Positions 1 to 6,640 of a stretch of DNA of 64,000 nucleotides are shown piece by piece. The stretch spans positions 1 to 64,000 of the forward strand of contig CAZMPO010000004.1 in the NCBI GenBank assembly GCA_964568425.1. Reading direction: 5' to 3'. The position numbers and the translations under genes were made by a program. The DNA comes from CAKSQF01 sp964568425 (lineage in GTDB: Bacteria > Bacillota > Clostridia > Oscillospirales > CAG-272). The notes under the pieces were generated by a model. It was not told where the DNA came from, made no database searches, and worked only from the letters and a program-made list of their open reading frames with translations. Position 1 is the first letter of the stretch. Every line of letters begins with the position of its first letter.

Positions 1-53
1 GATATTCTTTTTTGAAAACTTAATGTTGCAACTTCATTTTACAATCTGCAAAA

Positions 54-86
54 ATTTATCGGTCAACCGTCGGTTGACCGATAAAT
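54..86 (-). terminator. Rho-independent terminator of mscL
   Basis: A perfect 15-bp stem (54-68 with 72-86) with a 3-nt loop sits just past the mscL stop. On the minus strand it is followed by a T run. Confidence 0.85.
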
Positions 87-91
87 CTGTG

Positions 92-664
92 TTATTTGTC
101 CTGCTTTTTGTCCTCGGGGAGCGTCCCGTTGGCGATCTGCAATTCCTTGAGGATCGATGTCAAAAGCTCGTTGTCGGTCGGCTTTTTCGGCTCCTCTTTC
201 TTCGGAGGCTCGGGCTCCGGCTCTTTCAATTTCCAAAAGAGAAACCGCTTGCGACGGCGGATGCCCGCTTTTGCCGCCTCCTCGACCTTGTCAACATGCT
301 TTTTGAAGGATTTTATGATCTTGAGCACGATAAATACAAAAAGTGCCGTGATCAAAAATTGTATGATCGCTTGGATAAAACTGCCGTAGCTGACCGCTAT
401 CTCGGCGGCGGTGATCTCGCCCGCCTCGTCCGTGACGGCAGGGCGGAGAATGAATTTAAGCTCGCTGAGATTGATGTCGCTGATAAAATAGTTTATAAAC
501 GGCGTGATGATGTTGTTGGCAAGCGATGTCACGATCGCATTGAATGTAGAACCGATGACGATCGCGGCGGCAAGATCGAATATGTTTCCCTTGTTGATGA
601 ATTTCTTGAATTCGCTGTGATACTCGGTTATGTTTTGCGATTTCTTTTTACTTTTCTTTGACAT
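92..664 (-). CDS. mscL: Large-conductance mechanosensitive channel MscL
   Basis: Homopentameric inner-membrane channel that opens under membrane tension to release solutes during osmotic downshock. The N-terminal part carries the family signature (F-x-x-F-I-N-K-G-N-I-F-D-L-A-A-A-I-V-I-G), giving TM1, followed by an extracellular loop and a second hydrophobic helix near residues 100-125. At 190 aa it is longer than the usual 130-150 aa. The extra length is a charged, Pro/Glu/Lys-rich cytoplasmic tail (E-P-E-P-E-P-P-K-K-E-E). I chose the ATG at 664 because GGAGG lies 7 nt upstream; a longer frame starting at 697 lacks one. It is transcribed alone, divergently from the sms genes. Confidence 0.93.
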   Translation of the reverse strand: MSKKSKKKSQNITEYHSEFKKFINKGNIFDLAAAIVIGSTFNAIVTSLANNIITPFINYFISDINLSELKFILRPAVTDEAGEITAAEIAVSYGSFIQAIIQFLITALFVFIVLKIIKSFKKHVDKVEEAAKAGIRRRKRFLFWKLKEPEPEPPKKEEPKKPTDNELLTSILKELQIANGTLPEDKKQDK

Positions 665-687
665 TTTCACACCTCCGCTTTTTACAT

Positions 688-716
688 ATTTTATCACACG
701 CGACCGATTTTGTCAA
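688..716 (-). promoter_or_regulatory. Sigma-70 type promoter of mscL
   Basis: On the minus strand TTGACA (716-711) and TAAAAT (693-688) are 17 bp apart, about 25 nt before the mscL start. Confidence 0.75.
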
Positions 717-764
717 TATGAACCCGAAAATAAAAGAAAAATTTTTTCTTTTTACAGATAACGG

Positions 765-793
765 TTGATTTTTGGCAAATAATATGCTACAAT
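765..793 (+). promoter_or_regulatory. Promoter of the SUF-like operon
   Basis: TTGATT (765-770) and TACAAT (788-793) with a 17-bp spacer, 78 nt upstream of the SufC-like start. Confidence 0.65.
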
Positions 794-870
794 ATAAGGG
801 TGTGCAGTAGCACTTTTGGATAAATAAAGTATAATATGAAAGGATGCTCAAAGCAGCATAGCCAGATAAA

Positions 871-1587
871 ATGCTTGAAATAAAAAATCTGTCATATTCA
901 GTCGGCGGAGTGTCGATCCTTCGCAATATCGACCTCACCGTAAATGAACGCTTCGTTGCCATAACGGGTCCAAACGGCTCGGGTAAATCAACACTCGCAA
1001 AACTGATCGCCGGGATCATCACCCCCGATTGCGGTCAGATCATCCTTGACGGTAAGGATATAACCAATATGTCGGTCACCGACAGAGCAAAGGCGGGCAT
1101 CAGCTTTGCATTTCAACAGCCGGTCCGCTTCAAGGGGATCACCGTGATCGACCTTCTCTCGCTCGCGAGCGGCAAAAAGCTCTCTGCCGCCGCCGCCTGC
1201 GCCTATCTCTCCGAGGTCGGACTTTGCGCAAAGGATTATGTTAACCGTGAGGTCAATGGCTCGCTCTCGGGCGGCGAACTCAAGAGGATCGAGATAGCAA
1301 TGGCGCTCGCTCGTTCGACCTCCCTGACCGTTTTTGACGAGCCTGAGGCAGGTATCGATCTTTGGTCGTTCAACAGCCTCATAAAGGTCTTCGAGTCCAT
1401 GTACGAAAAAACTCGCGGCTCTATCATGATCATCTCACACCAGGAAAGAATACTTAATATCGCCGATAAGATCGTTCTCCTGCGTGCGGGCGAGATTGAA
1501 AAGATCGGCACTAAAGATGAGATAATGCCCGCACTTCTCTCAAACGGTATCTCGTCTGCGGGATGTCGCTTGACCGAAGGAAATTGA
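871..1587 (+). CDS. SufC-like Fe-S cluster assembly ATPase (SmsC type)
   Basis: ABC-type ATPase of 238 aa that energises Fe-S cluster assembly by a SufB/D-type scaffold; cytosolic, with no transporter partner nearby. Walker A G-P-N-G-S-G-K-S-T is at residues 33-41, the signature L-S-G-G-E at 132-136, Walker B L-T-V-F-D-E-P-E at 152-159 and the switch His at 190. The next gene starts 14 bp downstream and is a SufB/SufD-like protein. The pair therefore matches the two-gene SUF-like minimal system (SmsCB) known from archaea and Clostridia rather than a full sufBCDSU operon; no cysteine desulfurase or SufU lies beside it. The family call rests on neighbour and motifs, since SufC-type ATPases resemble other ABC ATPases. 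Confidence 0.85.
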   Translation: MLEIKNLSYSVGGVSILRNIDLTVNERFVAITGPNGSGKSTLAKLIAGIITPDCGQIILDGKDITNMSVTDRAKAGISFAFQQPVRFKGITVIDLLSLASGKKLSAAAACAYLSEVGLCAKDYVNREVNGSLSGGELKRIEIAMALARSTSLTVFDEPEAGIDLWSFNSLIKVFESMYEKTRGSIMIISHQERILNIADKIVLLRAGEIEKIGTKDEIMPALLSNGISSAGCRLTEGN

Positions 1588-1601
1588 AAGGAGAGCCGAA
1601 G

Positions 1602-2528
1602 ATGGAACTTGATAAAATACAACTCGAACTTTTGAAGCAGGTCGCCGATCTCGAGGGTATCCCGAAGGGCGCATATAACCTCCGCGTTGACGGCAGATCG
1701 TTCGGCAGACGCGATAGCGAGCATATTCACATTGTCCCGAAGACCGACGACAAATCGGGTATCGATATCTATATCGATGAGGGCACGAAAAACGAATCTG
1801 TCCATATCCCCGTAATTCTCGATCAAACAGGACTTCACGATATGGTCTATAACGATTTCCATGTCGGAAAGGGCGCGGATGTCGTTATCGTCGCGGGATG
1901 CGGCATCGATAACTGCGGCAGTGGCAGCTCGGAGCACAGCGGAATACATTCCTTCTACCTCGATGCGGGCGCAAGGGTCAAGTATATCGAAAAACATTAC
2001 GGACAGGGAAACGGTGACGGCGAGAGAGTAATGAACCCCAAAACCGTCGTTCACCTCGCAAAGGACGCTTATATGCTCATGGAGACCGCTCAGATCGGCG
2101 GTATCGACTCCACCGAACGCTCGACCGAGGCAAGGGTAGGGCAGGGTGCGACACTTATCGTCCATGAAAAGATCATGACCCACGGCAGACAGCACGCAAA
2201 TACCGATTTCGAGGTCGATCTCTGCGGCGATGGCGCAATAACGCATGTTGTCTCTCGCTCGGTCGCAAAAGAAAATTCGACCCAACAGTTCAATTCGCAT
2301 GTCGTTGGTAGTGCACGCTGCAGCGGCAGAACCGAGTGCGACGCCATAATCATGGATAACGCACGCGTCGGAGCAATTCCGCAGATCGTCGCCGCTCACC
2401 CCGAGGCGGCACTCGTCCACGAGGCGGCTATCGGCAGGATCGCGGGCGAACAGCTGATAAAGCTTATGACCCTCGGTCTTACCGAAAAAGAGGCAGAAAA
2501 CGAGATAATAAACGGATTTCTTAAATAA
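1602..2528 (+). CDS. SufB/SufD-like Fe-S scaffold (SmsB type)
   Basis: A 308-aa SufBD-core protein, expected to form the beta-helix scaffold on which Fe-S clusters are built with its upstream ATPase. It shows the Gly/His/Ser-rich repeats of SufBD cores, such as G-C-G-I-D-N-C-G-S-G-S-S-E-H-S-G near residue 102 and the C-terminal A-A-I-G-R-I-A-G-E-Q-L near residue 280. It is much shorter than SufB (about 465 aa) and lacks the long N-terminal region, as expected for the SmsB form. Start: the ATG at 1602 follows GGAGAG; an in-frame ATG at 1563 lies inside the upstream gene. Translation is probably coupled to the ATPase gene. Confidence 0.85.
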   Translation: MELDKIQLELLKQVADLEGIPKGAYNLRVDGRSFGRRDSEHIHIVPKTDDKSGIDIYIDEGTKNESVHIPVILDQTGLHDMVYNDFHVGKGADVVIVAGCGIDNCGSGSSEHSGIHSFYLDAGARVKYIEKHYGQGNGDGERVMNPKTVVHLAKDAYMLMETAQIGGIDSTERSTEARVGQGATLIVHEKIMTHGRQHANTDFEVDLCGDGAITHVVSRSVAKENSTQQFNSHVVGSARCSGRTECDAIIMDNARVGAIPQIVAAHPEAALVHEAAIGRIAGEQLIKLMTLGLTEKEAENEIINGFLK

Positions 2529-2533
2529 AATAT

Positions 2534-2577
2534 AATAACACCTCGAAACGGCAATAGTGGTTTCGAGGTGTTATTAT
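2534..2577 (+). terminator. Terminator of the SUF-like operon
   Basis: A perfect 16-bp stem (2534-2549 with 2560-2575) begins 5 nt after the stop codon and ends in a T-rich 3' arm. Confidence 0.85.
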
Positions 2578-2585
2578 TCACACTG

Positions 2586-2612
2586 TTAGCACTCTCTAGC
2601 GTAGAGTGCTAA
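2586..2612 (+). promoter_or_regulatory. CIRCE operator (HrcA binding site)
   Basis: TTAGCACTC (2586-2594), nine spacer bases and GAGTGCTAA (2604-2612) are a perfect match to the CIRCE consensus. CTG and CAG on the flanks extend the dyad. CIRCE is bound by HrcA and normally controls groES-groEL or hrcA-grpE-dnaK. Here the only downstream gene is hsp20, so this small heat-shock protein is probably in the HrcA regulon. Confidence 0.93.
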
Positions 2613-2663
2613 CAGTTTACATAAAAATAATATTATCATAACAAAATATCCGAAAATATGGGC

Positions 2664-2669
2664 TATAAT
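2664..2669 (+). promoter_or_regulatory. Candidate -10 box for hsp20
   Basis: A consensus TATAAT lies 51 bp past CIRCE. I see no good -35 at 17 bp, so the start of the hsp20 transcript is uncertain; it could be closer to CIRCE. Confidence 0.35.
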
Positions 2670-2727
2670 ATAAGCGTCGATAGGAAATCGACAAGCAGTC
2701 ACAACAAGCGATTGCGAAAATGCTTAC

Positions 2728-2952
2728 AAGCTAACAATAGCCTGTTGTAAAAGTCGATGAAGTTTGCTTGCACCCTGTAGGGCGGGGGCTTGCTCCCGCC
2801 GGTTGTTGGTTATATGTGAATATAATTAAGGCGACCATATGCCTTGTTTGATCTAAATTCGAAGGGGCGGTGGGAGCAAGCCCCCGCCCTACGGGGATAG
2901 TGTAGAATCAATATCTGTCTGTTCGACTTTTACAATCGCCTAAAGCTAACAA
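2728..2952. repeat. Palindromic MITE-like insertion in the hsp20 leader
   Basis: An outer perfect inverted repeat (TTGTAAAAGTCGA at 2745-2757, its complement at 2923-2935) encloses a second, longer inverted repeat: GTAGGGCGGGGGCTTGC at 2777-2793 continuing to 2800, matched at 2866-2892 with one extra base. The whole is flanked by a 10-bp direct repeat, AAGCTAACAA, at 2728-2737 and 2943-2952, which could be a target-site duplication. No coding sequence is inside. The GC-rich inner arms differ sharply from the AT-rich surroundings. It occupies most of the 440-base gap between the SUF-like operon and hsp20. Confidence 0.7.
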
Positions 2953-2970
2953 ACAAAGGAGGATTTTATT

Positions 2971-3417
2971 ATGTTTGAGCTGAAGCCTTACCGTAGAAAC
3001 AATGCTGTCAGGGAGTATAATCCCTTTAAGGAAATGGACGAGTTCTTCGCCGATCCGTTTGGCGGATTTTTCGGAAACCGTGATATTGCGGCGTTCAAGA
3101 CCGACATTTCGGATGAAGGCGATCACTATCTGCTCGAGGCAGATCTTCCGGGATTTGATAAGAAGGATATCCACCTCGATATAAACGGTGATAGCCTCGT
3201 ACTCTCAGCCGAACGCGGCAGTGAGAATAAGACCGAGGAAAAGAAGGATAAGTATATCCGCATGGAGCGCTCTTGGGGCAGATATGTCAGAGAATTTGAT
3301 ATATCGACGATCGACGCCACCGCAATCAGGGCAAAGTACGAAAACGGAGTACTCAGCCTTGTTCTGCCGAAAAAGCAGGCGACCCTGCCAGAGGCAAGAC
3401 AGATCGAGATCGAATGA
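2971..3417 (+). CDS. Hsp20/alpha-crystallin small heat-shock protein
   Basis: ATP-independent holdase chaperone of 148 aa that binds unfolding proteins in the cytosol. After an N-terminal arm containing F-x-x-M-D-E-F-F the alpha-crystallin domain spans about residues 43-140. It includes the typical Y-x-L-E-A-D-L-P-G-F stretch and the conserved G-V-L-S-L-V-L-P-K near residue 125, and ends with an R-Q-I-E-I-E tail of the I-x-I type used for oligomerisation. AAAGGAGG precedes the ATG. It is monocistronic: CIRCE and the palindromic repeat lie upstream and a strong terminator follows. Confidence 0.95.
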   Translation: MFELKPYRRNNAVREYNPFKEMDEFFADPFGGFFGNRDIAAFKTDISDEGDHYLLEADLPGFDKKDIHLDINGDSLVLSAERGSENKTEEKKDKYIRMERSWGRYVREFDISTIDATAIRAKYENGVLSLVLPKKQATLPEARQIEIE

Positions 3418-3422
3418 CCCAC

Positions 3423-3459
3423 AAAACAGACCCTCTCAAAACACGAGAGGGTCTGTTTT
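3423..3459 (+). terminator. Terminator of hsp20
   Basis: A perfect 14-bp stem (3423-3436 with 3446-3459) ending in a T run, 5 nt after the hsp20 stop. Confidence 0.9.
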
Positions 3460-3560
3460 AGTTAAAAAATCTCTCTTAAACATTTCGCAAACATAAAATA
3501 AATACTCGCAAAACAAATGGGTGGTATAATATCGCCACAACGAAAAAGGAGAGAGCAATT

Positions 3561-3809
3561 ATGTTAAAGAATTTTCACCCCATCAAGGATATGATCGATT
3601 CGGCAAAGGCACAGCATGAGGTAGATCGCGCAAATTTCGCCGCCGTAAAGGCAGAATCCAAGGCACGCTTTGAAAGGGCAAGGACAAACGGCAGTATCGG
3701 TGCGCATAAAGAAGCACAGAAAAAACAGCGCGAGGAAGCGATAGCCGCGGCAAACGAGCGCATCGCCAACGCAAATGCCGAGATAGAGAACGCAAGAGCG
3801 GGCAGATAA
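3561..3809 (+). CDS. Small charged coiled-coil protein, function unknown
   Basis: An 82-aa protein rich in Ala, Lys, Glu and Arg, with no Cys, no signal peptide and no membrane segment. From about residue 15 to the end it reads as one long helix of the type K-A-E-S-K-A-R-F-E-R-A-R and A-N-E-R-I-A-N-A-N-A-E-I, so a soluble coiled coil is likely. A -10 TATAAT is present at 3525-3530 and GGAGAG precedes the ATG; a strong terminator follows, so it is a single-gene unit. I do not recognise a family. A real gene is favoured by the signals and codon use. Confidence 0.65.
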   Translation: MLKNFHPIKDMIDSAKAQHEVDRANFAAVKAESKARFERARTNGSIGAHKEAQKKQREEAIAAANERIANANAEIENARAGR

Positions 3810-3813
3810 ACGA

Positions 3814-3851
3814 ATCGGCGTACAGACGAAAAAATTCGTCTGTACGCCGAT
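3814..3851. terminator. Hairpin between convergent genes
   Basis: A perfect 17-bp stem (3814-3830 with 3835-3851) with an AAAA loop lies between the small coiled-coil gene and the SGNH hydrolase, placed to end transcription from both sides. The T runs are weak. Confidence 0.7.
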
Positions 3852-3866
3852 CTGTTGCGATTTATT

Positions 3867-4646
3867 TTATTTTTCGATATACGAGAATTCGGTCCCGATA
3901 AAGCCGAGCTGCTTGAAATCATCCATATTGTGCCTGATTATGTAATCAATGTATGAGATGAACATGCTCGCGGTAAACTTGTATCCGCAGGGAGTCATAT
4001 GACCGCCGAGGAAGAATTTTTTGTAAAATGCCGAGTCGTATATCGGCGCATTCTCAAAAAGATCGATAACATACGAGTTTGCAAACTTTTCGGTAAAAGC
4101 GTGCAGGATCCTCGCGTGCTCTGCTCGAAGCGAGTCACCGCTGTCGCCATGCCTTGGCATTGTAACAAAGAAAAATTTCGCGTCCGGCGATATTTCTTTG
4201 TATCTGCGCACCAGCTCGGCATAATAGCCCGCAAAAGTGCCCGAGTCAAGCGGATCATCGACCGATCCGACGGGCGCTCTCGCGTTCATCACATCGTTTA
4301 CGCCGAGTGCGATGATATAAACCTTGCAAGCAAGATCGGGCGCGAAATAGCCCATTTGCTCGCCGAAGCTTTCGAGATACTCCTTTGCGGTCATTCCGCC
4401 GCGCGAGAAGTTCAGAGCGGTAAATCCGCACTCGCGCGCCATGTACTGTCCCCAAGAATGATGGAACATATCATGATATGCGCGATTTCCGTTTGCGTCA
4501 AGCGACTCGAACTCGCCAGATGCAAGGCTGTCGCCGATGCATCCGACCTTTTCGAGTATCGAGCAAAATCCGCCGCCGACAGGGCGGGTCTCGAGTGGCT
4601 TTTCGTTACCGTTTTCGTCAAAATCATAAAAAAGTTCTGTTTTCAT
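3867..4646 (-). CDS. SGNH/GDSL-family hydrolase
   Basis: A 259-aa esterase/acyl-hydrolase-like protein, probably cytosolic (no signal peptide). Block I is C-I-G-D-S-L-A-S-G-E near residue 36 with the nucleophile Ser; block III is A-L-G-V-N-D-V near residue 112; block V is F-L-G-G-H-M-T-P-C-G-Y near residue 212 with the catalytic His. In most SGNH enzymes an Asp sits three residues before that His; here it is Leu, so the enzyme may use a Ser-His dyad. The substrate cannot be inferred. It has its own promoter at 4789-4817 and a leader of about 140 nt. Confidence 0.85.
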   Translation of the reverse strand: MKTELFYDFDENGNEKPLETRPVGGGFCSILEKVGCIGDSLASGEFESLDANGNRAYHDMFHHSWGQYMARECGFTALNFSRGGMTAKEYLESFGEQMGYFAPDLACKVYIIALGVNDVMNARAPVGSVDDPLDSGTFAGYYAELVRRYKEISPDAKFFFVTMPRHGDSGDSLRAEHARILHAFTEKFANSYVIDLFENAPIYDSAFYKKFFLGGHMTPCGYKFTASMFISYIDYIIRHNMDDFKQLGFIGTEFSYIEK

Positions 4647-4788
4647 AAGATATTCCTTTCAATTCATATATCTCTATCACGAGAGTGCAACACCGCTGAG
4701 CGAAATGTTGTCGCCCGGGAGAAAAACAAGTGCGTCAATGTCCCATCCGTTGTTCTTTGCGCTGCTCTCCGATGGGAGTCTTTAAGAA

Positions 4789-4817
4789 ATTATACCAAAA
4801 AAAGCCGATCGTGTCAA
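4789..4817 (-). promoter_or_regulatory. Promoter of the SGNH hydrolase gene
   Basis: On the minus strand TTGACA (4817-4812) and TATAAT (4794-4789), 17 bp apart, both perfect. The distance to the start codon gives a 5' leader of about 135-140 nt that can form a CCCATC/GATGGG hairpin; I could not match it to a known riboswitch. The remaining 4818-4950 holds nothing I can recognise. Confidence 0.8.
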
Positions 4818-4950
4818 GCACTTCTTTTGCTTTTGAAAAAAACTATCACCGCCCCGAGTTAAAAAAGATCACAATCACAAAAAATGCATTCTCACCGATC
4901 CGCTTGATCGATTTTTTTGATATTTTTTTCAAAAAAATATCAAAAAGCTA

Positions 4951-4979
4951 TTGACAAAAGGGAAGAACTGTGCTATAAT
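4951..4979 (+). promoter_or_regulatory. Promoter of tRNA-Gln
   Basis: Perfect TTGACA (4951-4956) and TATAAT (4974-4979), 17-bp spacer, 39 nt before the tRNA. Confidence 0.88.
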
Positions 4980-5018
4980 AAGAGCCGCTGAGAAGAACAG
5001 CGAAATGAACAACGATAT

Positions 5019-5092
5019 TGAGGATTTGTGTAAAGGTAGCACGACAGACTCTGACTCTGTTTGTTGGGGTTCGAATCCCTAATCCTCAGCCA
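5019..5092 (+). tRNA. tRNA-Gln (CUG)
   Basis: Acceptor arms TGAGGAT (5019-5025) and ATCCTCA (5082-5088) pair fully. The anticodon stem ACAGA/TCTGT closes a loop reading CTCTGAC, anticodon CUG. The T loop is TTCGAAT. CCA is encoded at 5090-5092. Confidence 0.95.
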
Positions 5093-5123
5093 AAACCCCG
5101 AGAGTATGCGCTCTCGGGGTTTT
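5092..5123 (+). terminator. Terminator of tRNA-Gln
   Basis: A perfect 13-bp stem (5092-5104 with 5111-5123) ending in TTTT directly after the encoded CCA. Confidence 0.88.
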
Positions 5124-5200
5124 ATGTTTGTATGGACAAATGGTACTTTAATTTCGCACACCGCATTTTCGCTGTTCGGTATTATTCCCGAATTCACGAG

Positions 5201-5336
5201 GCTAAAGTGAAATATTTTGCCTTGCGGCAAAATGTGAAATGAGATTTGCCCACGTTTGCTCTGCAAACATTTCACATTTGCAAAGCAAATATTTCACAGC
5301 GAAGCTATTTCACTTGCCCGAAGGGCAAATTTCGTT
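5201..5336. repeat. Array of mini-hairpins separated by TTTCAC
   Basis: Five short hairpins follow each other: TTTTGCC/GGCAAAA (about 5215-5231), GTTTGC/GCAAAC (5254-5267), ATTTGC/GCAAAT (5276-5290), AGC/GCT (5298-5305) and TTGCCC/GGGCAA (5314-5327). Each is bounded by GTGAAAT or its complement ATTTCAC. It is non-coding, lies between oppositely oriented tRNA genes and looks like an interspersed repeat element; 5124-5200 leads into it without any gene. Confidence 0.65.
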
Positions 5337-5370
5337 AAAAAAACGACAGGTCAAAACCTGTCGTTTTTTT
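5337..5370 (-). terminator. Terminator of the tRNA-Leu/tRNA-fMet unit
   Basis: A 15-bp perfect stem (5337-5351 with 5356-5370); on the minus strand the 3' arm ends in seven T. It follows tRNA-fMet directly. Confidence 0.85.
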
Positions 5371-5372
5371 TC

Positions 5373-5449
<77 letters not shown>

Positions 5450-5472
5450 ATATTAAACTTTGTGTGACGGTC

Positions 5473-5561
5473 TGGTGCCGGCGACCGGGATCGAACCGGT
5501 ACGAGACTCTCGTCCCACCGGATTTTAAGTCCGATGCGTCTGCCTGTTCCGCCACGCCGGC
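5473..5561 (-). tRNA. tRNA-Leu (UAA)
   Basis: Acceptor GCCGGCG pairs with CGCCGGC; the anticodon loop reads CTTAAAA with anticodon UAA. The long variable arm (GGGACGAGAGTCTC) is typical of class II tRNA-Leu. CCA is encoded. It is co-transcribed with tRNA-fMet 23 bp downstream. Confidence 0.94.
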
Positions 5562-5581
5562 GTATTTCTGAACGCTTGTAT

Positions 5582-5610
5582 ATTATAGCACATCTTTTCG
5601 TATTTGTCAA
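5582..5610 (-). promoter_or_regulatory. Promoter of tRNA-Leu/tRNA-fMet
   Basis: Minus-strand TTGACA (5610-5605) and TATAAT (5587-5582), 17 bp apart. The stretch 5611-5826 upstream contains nothing I recognise. Confidence 0.85.
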
Positions 5611-5826
5611 GTGCTTTTTGAAAAAAACTTAAAATATTCGCATCGATCGTGGCGGCGGCGTCTGTTTGTCGGCACTTCTGTGATATATTATGCAAAGACG
5701 GTCGGAATTATTCATGCAGATCGAAATTATTCAAAAATCCGTGTCTCAAAAACGCCCGCAAACATCGCCTTATATAATTTTTTGTCGAAAAATTGACGCG
5801 GTCAATATATTTTTACATATAACCTC

Positions 5827-5855
5827 TTGATTTTTTTGAAAAAGTGTTATATAAT
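5827..5855 (+). promoter_or_regulatory. Promoter of the NifU-like/GGGtGRT operon
   Basis: TTGATT (5827-5832) and TATAAT (5850-5855) with 17 bp between, 45 nt before the first start codon. Confidence 0.75.
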
Positions 5856-5899
5856 AGGGGACGTAGGCTTTTCCTAAATAACATAAAGGAGACAGAATA

Positions 5900-6622
5900 A
5901 TGAAAGACGAAAAATATGAGTACGCAACCAGCGGCGAAGTCGCTGAGATGTGTACCGTAAGAAAAGGCGCAGATCACGGTCCCGCCCCCCTGCCCGAAGA
6001 AGGTAAGTGGATCAAGGCAAAGCAGATCACCGATATCTCGGGCTACACACACGGCATCGGTTGGTGCGCACCTCAGCAGGGCGCGTGCAAGCTCTCGCTC
6101 AATGTTAAGAATGGCGTGATCGAGGAAGCACTTGTTGAGACCATCGGATGTTCGGGCATGACTCACTCGGCAGCTATGGCGGCTGAGATCCTCCCCGGCA
6201 AGACCATCCTTGAGGCACTCAATACCGACCTTGTTTGCGACGCTATCAACACCGCAATGCGCGAGCTCTTCCTTCAGATCGTTTACGGCAGAACTCAGTC
6301 CGCATTCTCAGAGGGCGGTCTCGTAATCGGCGCAGGCATGGAGGATCTCGGTAAGGGCGCTCGCTCGATGGTCGGCACAATGTACGGCACAAAGGCAAAG
6401 GGTGTTCGTTATCTCGAGATGACCGAGGGCTACTGCACCAGAATGGCACTTGACGAAAACGACGAGGTCATCGGCTACGAATTTGTTTCGCTCGGCAAAA
6501 TGACCGACTTCATCAAGAAGGGCATGGAGCCCGGCGAGGCTTATAAGAAGGCTATGGGTACATACGGCAGATTTAAGCCCGAAGACGGCGCGGTCAAATA
6601 TATCGACCCGCGTAAAGAATAA
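5900..6622 (+). CDS. NifU-like Fe-S scaffold domain protein
   Basis: A 240-aa protein. Its central part resembles the NifU N-terminal/IscU scaffold fold: G-W-C-A-P-Q-Q-G-A-C-K-L-S-L near residue 55 and V-E-T-I-G-C-S-G-M-T-H-S-A-A-M near residue 86 supply the Cys residues expected for cluster assembly. It is longer than IscU (about 130 aa) and has its own N- and C-terminal parts. AAAGGAG precedes the start. It forms a two-gene operon with the GGGtGRT protein 18 bp downstream, a pairing I recall as recurrent in Clostridia. The role is not established; assembly or delivery of a cluster for the partner protein is inference. Confidence 0.75.
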   Translation: MKDEKYEYATSGEVAEMCTVRKGADHGPAPLPEEGKWIKAKQITDISGYTHGIGWCAPQQGACKLSLNVKNGVIEEALVETIGCSGMTHSAAMAAEILPGKTILEALNTDLVCDAINTAMRELFLQIVYGRTQSAFSEGGLVIGAGMEDLGKGARSMVGTMYGTKAKGVRYLEMTEGYCTRMALDENDEVIGYEFVSLGKMTDFIKKGMEPGEAYKKAMGTYGRFKPEDGAVKYIDPRKE

Positions 6623-6640
6623 TAAAGGAGGAATACCGAA

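Noticed and set aside
4647..4790. A riboswitch in the SGNH hydrolase leader
   Set aside because: The leader can form a hairpin and contains GGAGAG as in glycine riboswitches, but the rest of that consensus is missing. I only report the leader.
5201..5336. A CRISPR array
   Set aside because: The repeated units are only 6-7 bases and the segments between them are self-complementary hairpins of differing size, not unique spacers. There are no cas genes in the window.
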